From positions 1-14,419 of the forward strand of contig CAKUQA010000005.1 in NCBI GenBank assembly GCA_934675225.1: 14,419 nucleotides of DNA, read 5' to 3'. The notes below the pieces were generated by a model. That model ran no database searches, was not told the origin of the DNA, and worked only from the letters and a program-made list of their open reading frames with translations. How positions within the stretch are numbered: position 1 is the first letter of the stretch; each line of letters opens with the position of its first letter. A program made the position numbers and the translations under genes. Below are positions 1 through 6,753 of this stretch, in pieces. Source of the DNA: an uncultured Candidatus Melainabacteria bacterium. Lineage in GTDB: Bacteria; Cyanobacteriota; Vampirovibrionia; Gastranaerophilales; Gastranaerophilaceae.

Positions 1-1123
1 TATACGAAGAATTAGTATTTCCGTAAATATCTGCTTCAATAACCGTATTAATTGCAATTATACCAAGCCTTCTGATAACTTCAGGGTGGTTACTGATTTC
101 TTGTGGTCTTAATACAATTTTATCTTTATATTTTTCAAAGTTTTTAAAGAATTCATCAATTTTATCCCAAGAAATAGTTAAAGATGTTCCTGATGCACAT
201 TTAACTTTCCCAGCTTCAATAAGGTCAAAAATTGAATTTTGTAAAACCTCTGAATATACAGTTAAATCTTCGAAATCAGAATCTTTTAAACATTCCAAAA
301 CAGCATTTGAGACACTGCCTACACCTGCTTGAATAGGTGGTAGCGGATTACATAATCTTTTATGTTCAACTTCGCTCTTTAAAAAGTTTACTAAATTTTT
401 AGCCATAGCATCAAATTCTGCATCAGATGGTACAACTTTTCTTCCATTATCAGGAATTGTACTATGAACAACGGCAACAACTTTATCAAAATCACATTTT
501 ATGTAAGGTGTACCTATTCTATCATCAACTTTGGTAATTGGAATAGGTTTTGTATATGGTGGATTTTCAGGAGAATAAACATCATGAACACCTTCTAAAG
601 ATGCCGGAACATAAGTGTTAACTTCAATTATAATTTTATCGGCACATTCTGCATAAATATTAGAAGTACCAACAGAAGTTGTCGGAATAATATTTCCGTT
701 TTCATCAATTGCAGTTGCTTCAATTATTGCAATATCAACATGGTTTAAGAAATTCCTTTTTACCCATACAGGCATCAAACCAAGTGGTACGTCGTGATAA
801 CCAACTTTTCCTTCATTTATTGCATTTCTTAAATCCTTATTTGTTTGATAAGGAATACGTTTTTTCAAAGCTCCTTTTCGAGCAAGTTCTCCATCAAATT
901 CATCCCCAAGAGAAGCACCCGAATAAACTGTTAAATCAAGTTTTTCGCCATTGTCGGCACGTTTTGCCAGCTCTCCTGCAATAACTTTTGGATAACCTGC
1001 AATCGTAAATCCACTAACCCCAAGTGTCATATTGGGTTTTATAAATTTAGCTGCTTCTGCCGGTTCCATAACTTTAGTTAAATATCTTTTATCTCTAATT
1101 CTTTTTTCAAATTCTTTGTCCAC
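1..1123 (-). CDS. cat1: Succinyl-CoA:acetate/CoA transferase, Cat1 type (partial, C-terminus beyond window)
   Basis: The enzyme moves CoA between acetyl-CoA and succinate, giving succinyl-CoA for the reductive genes next door. The visible 374 codons cover about the first 70% of a family that usually runs to roughly 500-540 residues; the gene leaves the window at base 1. Recognisable blocks are GVSGFTIAGYPK (35-46), RIPYQTNKDLR (89-99), PIQAGVGSVSNAVL (263-276), YSEVLQNS (290-297, with E292 as the expected catalytic Glu that forms the acyl-CoA intermediate) and KIVLRPQEISNHPE (335-348). By eye it matches C. kluyveri Cat1 along its length. I start it at GTG (1121-1123), because GAGGT lies 7 nt upstream and the N-terminal helix is kept; the next in-frame ATG would remove 18 residues. 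It is divergent from sucD. Acetyl-CoA hydrolase is the alternative name for the wider family. Confidence 0.93.
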   Translation of the reverse strand, partial: MDKEFEKRIRDKRYLTKVMEPAEAAKFIKPNMTLGVSGFTIAGYPKVIAGELAKRADNGEKLDLTVYSGASLGDEFDGELARKGALKKRIPYQTNKDLRNAINEGKVGYHDVPLGLMPVWVKRNFLNHVDIAIIEATAIDENGNIIPTTSVGTSNIYAECADKIIIEVNTYVPASLEGVHDVYSPENPPYTKPIPITKVDDRIGTPYIKCDFDKVVAVVHSTIPDNGRKVVPSDAEFDAMAKNLVNFLKSEVEHKRLCNPLPPIQAGVGSVSNAVLECLKDSDFEDLTVYSEVLQNSIFDLIEAGKVKCASGTSLTISWDKIDEFFKNFEKYKDKIVLRPQEISNHPEVIRRLGIIAINTVIEADIYGNTNSSY

Positions 1124-1150
1124 TGTATTTACCTCACTAACTCTATCTTT

Positions 1151-1184
1151 TACCAATAATTTATCATATTGATAAAAATTGGTA
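1151..1184. promoter_or_regulatory. Interrupted palindrome upstream of cat1 (possible operator or 5' stem-loop)
   Basis: Outer arms TACCAAT (1151-1157) and ATTGGTA (1178-1184) pair perfectly, as do inner arms TTTATCA (1160-1166) and TGATAAA (1170-1176) around a TAT loop; only AA opposite A is unpaired. It lies 27 nt before the cat1 GTG in the gap between divergent cat1 and sucD. That position suits an operator or a 5'-leader hairpin. The binding factor is unknown, and it does not fit an FNR or Rex box. Confidence 0.45.
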
Positions 1185-1334
1185 TGCCCTAACGAAACTA
1201 AAAAAAGAGTTTAGAAAGTAAAGAAAAATTTTAATGTTAGGAAAATTTTTTATACTTACCAAAGAATGTACAAAATTAAATTACAAAACTAACATATTGA
1301 TATAGGTTGAAAATGCAAGAAAGGAAATATAGAA

Positions 1335-2720
1335 ATGGAAAACGAAATTAGTGCAGAAGAATTGATTAATTCTTTAGTTGAAAAAGCACATAAAGCTCAA
1401 CAAGAATTTGAATCATTCTCTCAAGAACAAACAGATGCAATTGTTAAAGAGATTGGTAAAGTTGTTTATGATAGAGCAGAAGAACTAGCCAAAATGACAG
1501 TTGATGAAACCAAAATGGGTGTTTACGAAGATAAAGTTGCAAAATGCCATGGTAAATCAAAATGTATCTGGAATAGCTTAAAAGGCAAAAAATCAGTAGG
1601 AATTATTGATGAAAATAAAGAAACAGGAATTATTAAAGTTGCAAAAGCTAAAGGTGTAGTTGGTGCAGTAACCCCAGTTACAAACCCTGTTGTAACTCCA
1701 ATGTGTAATATTATGTTTGCTATTAAGGGTCAAAACGCAATTATTATTGCTCCGCACCCAAGAGCAGAACATGTAAATAAATATGTTGTAGATTTATTTA
1801 GAGAAATTTTGAAAAAACACAACGCTCCTGTTGATTTAATTCAAACAATCGAAAAATCTTCAATTGATGCAACAAATGAATTGATGAAAAAAGTAGACGT
1901 TGTTGTTGCAACAGGTGGTGGTGGAATGGTTAAAGCCGCTTATTCATCAGGTCATCCGGCATTAGGTGTAGGTCCTGGTAACGTACAAGTTATTATGGAT
2001 AGAGGAATTGATTACGAAGAAGCTGATAAGAAAATAATTACCGGTAGAACTTTTGATAACGGAATTATTTGTTCTGGAGAACAAGCTGTATTTATTCCTA
2101 AAGAAGATTTTAATAAAGTTCTTGATTTATTTAGAAAAAATGGTGTATTTGTTGTTGAGGATGAAACTTCTATTAAGAAATTTGCAGATACAATTTTCCC
2201 TGAAAACGGTCCAATCAACAGAAAAATTGTTGGTCAATCTGTTCAAACAATTGCAAAACTTGTTGGCGTTGATGTACCTGAAGGTACAAGAATGATTTTG
2301 ATTAAAGCAAGAGCAATCGGTAAAGGTAATGGAGAACCTCTTTGTCGTGAAAAAATGTGCCCTGTAATGATTACAGCTCCTTACGATACATTTGAAGATG
2401 CTATTAAACTTGCTCAATCAGATTTGGAAAACGAAGGAAAAGGTCATACAGCATCAATTCATTCAAATGATATGGAACATGTTCGTTATGCAGGTGAAAA
2501 TTTGACGGTAAGTCGTTTAATTGTTAACCAATCCTCATCAACAGGTGCAGGCGGCAGTTTGTATAATGGCTTTGCTCCAACTACAACATTAGGTTGTGGA
2601 TCTTGGGGTAACAACAGTATTTCAGAAAACTTGAATTACACTCACTTAATTAACGTTTCTCAAATCGGACTTTATAATAAGGATAAAAAAGTTCCGACAG
2701 ATGAAGAAATTTGGGCTTAA
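1335..2720 (+). CDS. sucD: Succinate-semialdehyde dehydrogenase, CoA-acylating
   Basis: This 461-residue enzyme reduces succinyl-CoA with NAD(P)H to succinate semialdehyde and free CoA. It belongs to the aldehyde dehydrogenase superfamily, CoA-dependent branch. ATPVTNPVV-like TPVTNPVVTPMCN (113-125) and VATGGGGMVKAAYSSG (191-206) form the cofactor region. DNGIICSGEQ (241-250) carries the catalytic C246, and TTTLGCGSWGNNSISENL lies near the C-terminus. By eye it is close to C. kluyveri SucD over its full length, which argues against a generic AdhE-type acetaldehyde dehydrogenase. The start is supported by AAGAAAGGA about 9 nt upstream of the ATG. It is the first gene of an operon with 4hbD and the SemiSWEET-like gene, divergent from cat1, which supplies its substrate. 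Confidence 0.93.
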   Translation: MENEISAEELINSLVEKAHKAQQEFESFSQEQTDAIVKEIGKVVYDRAEELAKMTVDETKMGVYEDKVAKCHGKSKCIWNSLKGKKSVGIIDENKETGIIKVAKAKGVVGAVTPVTNPVVTPMCNIMFAIKGQNAIIIAPHPRAEHVNKYVVDLFREILKKHNAPVDLIQTIEKSSIDATNELMKKVDVVVATGGGGMVKAAYSSGHPALGVGPGNVQVIMDRGIDYEEADKKIITGRTFDNGIICSGEQAVFIPKEDFNKVLDLFRKNGVFVVEDETSIKKFADTIFPENGPINRKIVGQSVQTIAKLVGVDVPEGTRMILIKARAIGKGNGEPLCREKMCPVMITAPYDTFEDAIKLAQSDLENEGKGHTASIHSNDMEHVRYAGENLTVSRLIVNQSSSTGAGGSLYNGFAPTTTLGCGSWGNNSISENLNYTHLINVSQIGLYNKDKKVPTDEEIWA

Positions 2721-2736
2721 ATATGTTGTTATAATA

Positions 2737-2767
2737 AATTCCGGATTGCATAATGTAGTCCGGAATT
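2737..2767 (+). promoter_or_regulatory. Intercistronic hairpin between sucD and 4hbD
   Basis: AATTCCGGA (2737-2745) pairs with TCCGGAATT (2759-2767). The intervening bases TTGCAT/ATGTAG continue the stem with two G-U pairs, so nearly the whole 31 nt folds. No T tract follows, so a classic terminator is unlikely. It sits 26 nt before the 4hbD ATG and may set mRNA stability or the SucD:4HbD ratio. Confidence 0.55.
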
Positions 2768-2792
2768 CTCCTAAAAGAAAGGATTTTTAATC

Positions 2793-3908
2793 ATGAAACA
2801 GTTAATATTAAAACCGGAATTGCATAAATTCCAAACTTGCAAAGAATTTGCAAAAGAATTTGAATTGGGGGAAGATGATTTAATTCTTACAAATGAATAT
2901 ATTTTTAATCCATATTTCAAAGAATTAAATTTGCCTGTAAAAACAATTTTCCAAGAAAAATTCGGTGCAGGTGAACCAACAGACATTATGGTTGATGCAA
3001 TTATTAATGAAGCCGCAAAACATACTTTCAAAAGAATAATTGCAATCGGCGGTGGTACAATCATTGATATCGCAAAAGTTTTGGCAGTAACAAACGGCGA
3101 ATCTGTCGATAAATTATACGACAAAAAAAATGAATTAAAGAAACATTATGAACTAATTATTATTCCTACAACTTGTGGTACAGGCAGTGAAGTTACAAAT
3201 ATTTCAATCATCAACAGAACAAGATTGGGTGTAAAAATGGGATTGACTTCACCTGAAATGTTTGCAGAAAAGGCAGTTTTAATTCCTGAACTTTTGAAAT
3301 CTTTACCGTTTAAAGTTTTTGCAACAAGTTCAATTGATGCTTTGGTTCACTCTGTTGAATCAAGTTTATCCCCTAAAGCAACAGATTATTCAAAATTATT
3401 CGGTTATAAAGCTATTGAAATGATTATCACAAGCTATCAAAGACTTGTTAAAGAAGGAAAAGACATTTTGCCTGACTTGATGGATACATTCTTGACGGCA
3501 AGCAACTTTGCCGGTATTGCTTTTGAAACAGCAGGTTGTGCAGCGGTTCACGCATTGAGTTATCCATTGGGTGCAAAATATCACGTTCCGCATGGAGAAA
3601 GCAATTATGCCGTATTTACTGGTGTTTTAAAAAATTATATGGAAATTAAACAAGATGGCGAAATTGCAATAATGAACGAATTTTTAGCAAAACTTCTTCA
3701 TTGTGATATTAAAGTTGTGTATGAAGAACTCGAAAACTTGCTAAATTCTGTATTGCAAAAGAAACCTTTGCGTGAATACGGTGTAACCGAAAAAGATACA
3801 GAAGATTTTGCTGAAAGTGTAATGAAAACACAAGGGCGTTTGATGGCAAATAATTTTGTTGTTTTAGATTATGATAGAGTTTTGAAAATTTATAAGGAGT
3901 TGTTATGA
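2793..3908 (+). CDS. 4hbD: 4-hydroxybutyrate dehydrogenase (iron-type alcohol dehydrogenase)
   Basis: It reduces succinate semialdehyde to 4-hydroxybutyrate with NADH, using the product of SucD just upstream. The 371-residue protein is a complete group III Fe-dependent alcohol dehydrogenase: GGGTIIDIAK (86-95) is the nucleotide-binding loop, PTTCGTGSEVT (125-135) is the family block, and D182, H186, H253 and H267 (in IDALVH, AVHALSYP and YHVPHGE) are the expected metal ligands. The N-terminal FQTCKEFAKEF and the C-terminal KPLREYGV segments match C. kluyveri 4HbD rather than generic butanol dehydrogenases. AGAAAGGA lies 9 nt before the ATG. The stop overlaps the next start as ATGA (3905-3908), implying translational coupling. 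Confidence 0.92.
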   Translation: MKQLILKPELHKFQTCKEFAKEFELGEDDLILTNEYIFNPYFKELNLPVKTIFQEKFGAGEPTDIMVDAIINEAAKHTFKRIIAIGGGTIIDIAKVLAVTNGESVDKLYDKKNELKKHYELIIIPTTCGTGSEVTNISIINRTRLGVKMGLTSPEMFAEKAVLIPELLKSLPFKVFATSSIDALVHSVESSLSPKATDYSKLFGYKAIEMIITSYQRLVKEGKDILPDLMDTFLTASNFAGIAFETAGCAAVHALSYPLGAKYHVPHGESNYAVFTGVLKNYMEIKQDGEIAIMNEFLAKLLHCDIKVVYEELENLLNSVLQKKPLREYGVTEKDTEDFAESVMKTQGRLMANNFVVLDYDRVLKIYKELL

Positions 3909-4210
3909 GCTTATTAGAAGCTGGTATGATGGCAAGCTTTGGATTAAGCTGGCCAATTGCAGCATACAAAACTTATAAATGTAAGTGTGTACATGGCAAA
4001 AGTCTTACTTTTTCATACTTGATTTTATTTGGATATATTTGTGGAATTACAAACAAACTTTTGCATAATAATGACTATGTGATTTGGATATATTACGCAA
4101 ATGCGGCGTTTCTGCTGGTTGATATGTTTTTGTATTACAAATATAAAAACAATCCTGCACCAACAGCCGAAGTTCCGATAGAAATAAATGAAGAAGTTGA
4201 AATTGACTAA
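3905..4210 (+). CDS. SemiSWEET/PQ-loop-like three-helix membrane protein
   Basis: A 101-residue protein with three predicted membrane helices (about 5-20, 34-52 and 58-78) and an acidic soluble tail (about 84-101). Three helices of this length match one triple-helix bundle of the SWEET/PQ-loop fold. SWP at 15-17 lies where these families have PQ or PN, followed by a basic loop (YKTYKCKCVHGKSL) and a YANAAFLLVD helix. SemiSWEETs work as dimers moving small solutes, but the substrate here is unknown. Overlap with 4hbD by ATGA and a terminator straight after the stop make it the last gene of the operon. A role in moving a pathway acid or sugar is inference from position only. Confidence 0.7.
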   Translation: MSLLEAGMMASFGLSWPIAAYKTYKCKCVHGKSLTFSYLILFGYICGITNKLLHNNDYVIWIYYANAAFLLVDMFLYYKYKNNPAPTAEVPIEINEEVEID

Positions 4211-4212
4211 AT

Positions 4213-4250
4213 AAAAATTACAGTATACTTTATAGTATACTGTAATTTTT
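4213..4250 (+). terminator. Intrinsic terminator of the sucD-4hbD operon
   Basis: A perfect 17-bp stem has arms at 4213-4229 and 4234-4250 around the loop TTAT. It starts 2 nt after the stop of the last gene and ends in a T run (TTTTTT, then TAATT). The stem is AT-rich but very long, and the A run on the 5' side would also let it act on the other strand. Confidence 0.85.
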
Positions 4251-4469
4251 TAATTCTAAAAGATTAACGTTTTTTATACGGATATTTTAGTCCAAAGAGC
4301 AAAAGGCTCTACTACAAATTCCCTGTTATTTTAATTTTTCAGGGAAAATCTATGTGATATTGGATTTTTGCAAACCTAAGTTTCAGTCTTTTCAATGCTC
4401 TTACCAAAATTCCCTGCATTTTTAAATGCAGGGAATTTATTATAAATTAGTTGGTTTATCAAGAGATAA
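4251..4469. other. Gene-free spacer with two related hairpins
   Basis: No ORF is credible here. It marks the left edge of the accessory region. Two hairpins carry the same core, TTCCCTG/CAGGG: 4319-4346 (7 bp, 14-nt loop) and 4407-4438 (see the terminator entry). A small AGAGC/GCTCT hairpin sits at 4296-4310. A minus-strand reading of about 13 codons, ending LFGLKYPYKKR-stop near 4266, could be a gene end but is too short to assign. Confidence 0.45.
4407..4438 (-). terminator. Hairpin terminator downstream of the DUF5681 gene
   Basis: AAATTCCCTGCATTT (4407-4421) and AAATGCAGGGAATTT (4424-4438) form a perfect 15-bp stem with almost no loop. It lies 31 nt after the stop of the minus-strand DUF5681 gene. 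On that strand the stem ends in AATTTT, a short T tract. Confidence 0.65.
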
Positions 4470-4934
4470 TTATGATTTTTTTGATTCCTCTTTATCAAGT
4501 TCTCGGTACATTTCATTTAAATCATTCAAAAACCGATTTCTAAGTTCTCTTTCATGTTCAGAGTCAATTTCTGGCTCTCTTTCTTCTAATTGTTTTCTGG
4601 ATAATAACAAATCTTTTTGACTTAAAAATTCCATTAACAACTTTCTTGAATGTTTATCACTTTTCAACGCATCTTGTATTAGTTGTTTAGCTAGAACTTG
4701 AAACAAATATACATTTTCTTGTTTTCCATGCTCATTTGTAATTATATGTTTATTTGTCAGTTCTAGAGTTAGAGCTTCGTTTATAGATTTTGGAATCGTT
4801 TTCTTTTTACGTCCTTTGGGATTTCCAGATTGTCCTTTTTGAAATCTTGTAGATTCAGGAGGTTTGCAATATCCAACTTCGTATTTTTTTGACATTACTT
4901 GTTTTAATTTTTCAATTTTATTCTCATTAGCCAT
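4470..4934 (-). CDS. DUF5681 domain protein, phage-associated
   Basis: The 154-residue protein has the DUF5681 signature near its start: VGYCKPPESTRFQKGQSGNP (20-39), followed by KGRKKK. A helical region follows (about 50-110), then a strongly charged tail (about 113-154) that is likely coiled or disordered. The molecular function is unknown. The family is often found beside DNA methyltransferase and terminase genes of prophages, and here a methyltransferase remnant overlaps its start. GGAGGAGCAAGTAA gives a good ribosome site before the ATG at 4934. No terminase or capsid gene is in the window, so it looks like a survivor of a lost prophage. Confidence 0.8.
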   Translation of the reverse strand: MANENKIEKLKQVMSKKYEVGYCKPPESTRFQKGQSGNPKGRKKKTIPKSINEALTLELTNKHIITNEHGKQENVYLFQVLAKQLIQDALKSDKHSRKLLMEFLSQKDLLLSRKQLEEREPEIDSEHERELRNRFLNDLNEMYRELDKEESKKS

Positions 4935-5040
4935 TTACTTGCTCCTCCATATTTTTTACTAGTGTAGCTTTTTTACCTGTTTCTTGTTCACATCTCCACA
5001 AAATTATGTCGCAGTAATGAGGACTTATTTCAATAACTCT
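4927..5040 (-). pseudogene. C-terminal remnant of a phage-type DNA methyltransferase
   Basis: Reading the minus strand from 5040 gives 37 codons that begin RVIEISPHYCDIIL, continue ILWRCEQETGKKATLV and end at a TAA at 4927-4929. This is the pattern at the C-terminus of N4/N6 DNA methyltransferases of the ParB/DNMT phage type, where 'IELDPxYCDVIxxRWExxTGKxA' is usual. The frame is closed by TGA at 5041-5043, and no start codon or catalytic DPPY-type motif remains. The stop overlaps the DUF5681 start by 8 nt, the layout expected if the two once formed a phage operon. Confidence 0.65.
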
Positions 5041-5043
5041 TCA

Positions 5044-5179
5044 AGTTTATACAAAACTATTTAAATCTAACGAAAGGTATGACTTTAAAAAAGATATTGT
5101 TCGAGTAATTAGCGGAGACAAATACCATTATACAAATTGTTTTTGGGATTTGCAAAAAGAACGAAATGGAGATTATTAA
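5044..5179 (+). pseudogene. Possible C-terminal fragment of an unknown protein
   Basis: This plus-strand frame runs from the methyltransferase junction to TAA (5177-5179). It reads QVYTKLFKSNERYDFKKDI, then VRVISGDKYHYTNCFWDLQK and a short tail, with no usable start codon. The mix of charged and aromatic residues looks protein-like. I recognise no family. It ends 7 nt before the end of the convergent hipA, whose insertion may have left it behind. It could also be chance. Confidence 0.25.
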
Positions 5180-5186
5180 AGATAAT

Positions 5187-6317
5187 TTATTTTTTATATT
5201 TTTGCAAACTCGTACACTGATTTTTAATTTCAGACGCAATATCTTTTGCCAATTTTTCTTTTAAACCTATATTTTTAGCAACCGACAAAATATTATCTAA
5301 ATTTGGATTTTTACCTTCTCCATCAATTGTTGTAGCATGTTCGCCATTAAAAGACGAACTGTAAGTTAAATCATAAGCTGGTGATAAGTGCCACTCTTTT
5401 TTTGCTTCATTATAAATATAAGAAAAATTCTTTGAATGATCATCTCTATTATGTGCAAAAACATTGAAACACATAAGCCTATAAAGTTGCTCTATATCTT
5501 GGTAATTTTTTGTTAATTCTAAAGTTAATTTCATAAGGATATTGTAATCAAGATTTGGCAATCTATGACTTGTTTCTAACAATCCGCTTACTGAAACCAT
5601 GTGAATTTTTCTATTATTATTTCTGTCAAATCTTTTAATTCCAAAATATCCTGAACATATTTTTGAAGGAAACAATTTTGTTTCAGCCATGTTTATTTCA
5701 CACTTTTTAGCACATAAAGAATATTGATATTCTTGTTCTCCAATATTTTTAGGATCTTGTGAAGATGGGAATTTGATAATCCAATCTTCACCATTAATTT
5801 GTGTAAGAATTTTCGGTCTGGCACCACCAGAAGAACCTCCTAGTATAAACAATTCATCTAATTCATTAGAATTATTTGTTTCTAATATTTTTGAACATTC
5901 TTTTGCTAATGAATCTAAATCTAAATTTTGTCCTATGATTTCAAATCGGTGTTCTGGCTTATAAGTTAAAGCGCCCATACCACTTTCCTGAACAACAGCA
6001 AGCCTATTAAGGTTATCAATTTCAAGTGGATTTATTTTATGTCTCAAAAATAATCGGTCAACCAATAACCGACCCCAACCATCAGGCAAACTATCATTGA
6101 AAACTCCAAACAGTCCACCAAATGGCTCTTGCTTTGGTATAAACACTTTTTTTACTAATGGCAAACTAAATGGAGAGATGCTAAATCCGCTATTTAGCCA
6201 ATTATCATCATATTCAAATGCAATCAAATTATCATTGGTTTTAGCTAATTTCCCAACTAAAATATCATTATATAAAACATTCAAATATCTATAGTTTTCC
6301 ACATCTTTAGTCTCCAT
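5187..6317 (-). CDS. hipA: HipA-family serine/threonine kinase toxin
   Basis: HipA toxins phosphorylate a translation target (glutamyl-tRNA synthetase in E. coli) and induce persistence; HipB binds and silences them. This 376-residue copy looks intact. The N-terminal HipA-N subdomain spans about 10-120 (SISPFSLPL at 46-54; GVFNDSLPDGWGRLLVDRL at 71-89). The glycine-rich/autophosphorylation loop is GGSSGGARPK (160-169), the ATP lysine is in WIIKFPS (K182), and HNRDDHSKNF (289-298) carries the catalytic Asp (D292). PAYDLT (313-318) has the metal-binding D316. The start lies inside the end of hipB, overlapping by 11 nt with no Shine-Dalgarno, so translation is probably coupled. The target cannot be read from sequence. 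Confidence 0.92.
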   Translation of the reverse strand: METKDVENYRYLNVLYNDILVGKLAKTNDNLIAFEYDDNWLNSGFSISPFSLPLVKKVFIPKQEPFGGLFGVFNDSLPDGWGRLLVDRLFLRHKINPLEIDNLNRLAVVQESGMGALTYKPEHRFEIIGQNLDLDSLAKECSKILETNNSNELDELFILGGSSGGARPKILTQINGEDWIIKFPSSQDPKNIGEQEYQYSLCAKKCEINMAETKLFPSKICSGYFGIKRFDRNNNRKIHMVSVSGLLETSHRLPNLDYNILMKLTLELTKNYQDIEQLYRLMCFNVFAHNRDDHSKNFSYIYNEAKKEWHLSPAYDLTYSSSFNGEHATTIDGEGKNPNLDNILSVAKNIGLKEKLAKDIASEIKNQCTSLQKYKK

Positions 6318-6588
6318 TTATTATTTCGTCAATAGAATTGTATGTAGTTTGAGTAAATAAACTATCAAAATCTTTATCTAAATCAAGTGCAATTGCAATT
6401 TTAATAAGTGAAGCAAGAGAGATTTCAGCTTTTGATTCAAATCGTTTAATAGAGCCAAGACTCACTCCTGATTTTTGGGAAAGTTGTATTTGTGAGATTT
6501 TAAGTTTTTTTCTGCGGTATTGGATTTTTTCAACCAAATTTTGAGCTATTTCTTTTGGTGATTTTTGATTAAATAAAAAATTGTTCAT
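6307..6588 (-). CDS. hipB: HipB-type Xre antitoxin and autorepressor
   Basis: A 93-residue protein with one Xre/Cro helix-turn-helix domain at about 17-72; the motif region LSQKSGVSLGSIKRFESK and the following ISLASLIKIAIALDLD are typical. It should bind HipA and repress its own promoter. The C-terminal 15-20 residues, rich in N, D, I and T, would be the flexible tail. It precedes hipA and overlaps it by 11 nt. There is no ribosome site before the ATG; instead a -10-like TATAAT lies 9 nt upstream, suggesting a leaderless or near-leaderless mRNA. Confidence 0.9.
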   Translation of the reverse strand: MNNFLFNQKSPKEIAQNLVEKIQYRRKKLKISQIQLSQKSGVSLGSIKRFESKAEISLASLIKIAIALDLDKDFDSLFTQTTYNSIDEIINGD

Positions 6589-6595
6589 AGTTAAT

Positions 6596-6646
6596 ATATT
6601 ATACTATATTTAGATAAATGTCAAATAATAGATATTATATTATCTA
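6596..6646 (-). promoter_or_regulatory. hipBA promoter with operator-like repeats
   Basis: On the minus strand a perfect -35 TTGACA (6619-6624) is followed 17 nt on by TAATAT (6596-6601), or 15 nt on by TATAAT (6598-6603). Inverted half-sites TAGATA (6629-6634) and TATCTA (6641-6646) with a 6-nt spacer lie just upstream of the -35. A third half-site, TAGATA (6611-6616), sits between the -35 and -10. This is a plausible layout for HipB autorepression, though the half-site differs from the E. coli TATCC type. Confidence 0.65.
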
Positions 6647-6724
6647 TAATACATCAAATGCCTTTATTGTTTACATTTGTGTCATTTGCTTGATTTATCT
6701 GTCCGGAAATGACATAGTTCTTGC

Positions 6725-6747
6725 TTATAATGTATGTAAGAAAGGAT
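6725..6747 (+). promoter_or_regulatory. Probable -10 and ribosome site of the ORF at 6754
   Basis: TATAAT (6726-6731) is followed by TGTATGTAAG and then AAAGGA, 7 nt before the ATG at 6754. No convincing -35 is seen. The two signals support 6754 as the true start, rather than the ATG at 6846. Confidence 0.5.
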
Positions 6748-6753
6748 TTACAA

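Noticed and set aside
709..984. Plus-strand 91-codon ORF
   Set aside because: It is antisense to cat1, whose reading matches the family throughout; the product is Leu/Gln-rich and featureless.
1160..1176. FNR- or Rex-type operator
   Set aside because: The arms read TTTATCA/TGATAAA, inverted relative to the FNR pattern TTGAT-N4-ATCAA, and do not fit Rex TTGTTAA-N4-TTAACAA.
5057..5239. Minus-strand 60-codon ORF at the end of hipA
   Set aside because: It overlaps the hipA C-terminus in another frame, has no ribosome site and low-complexity composition.
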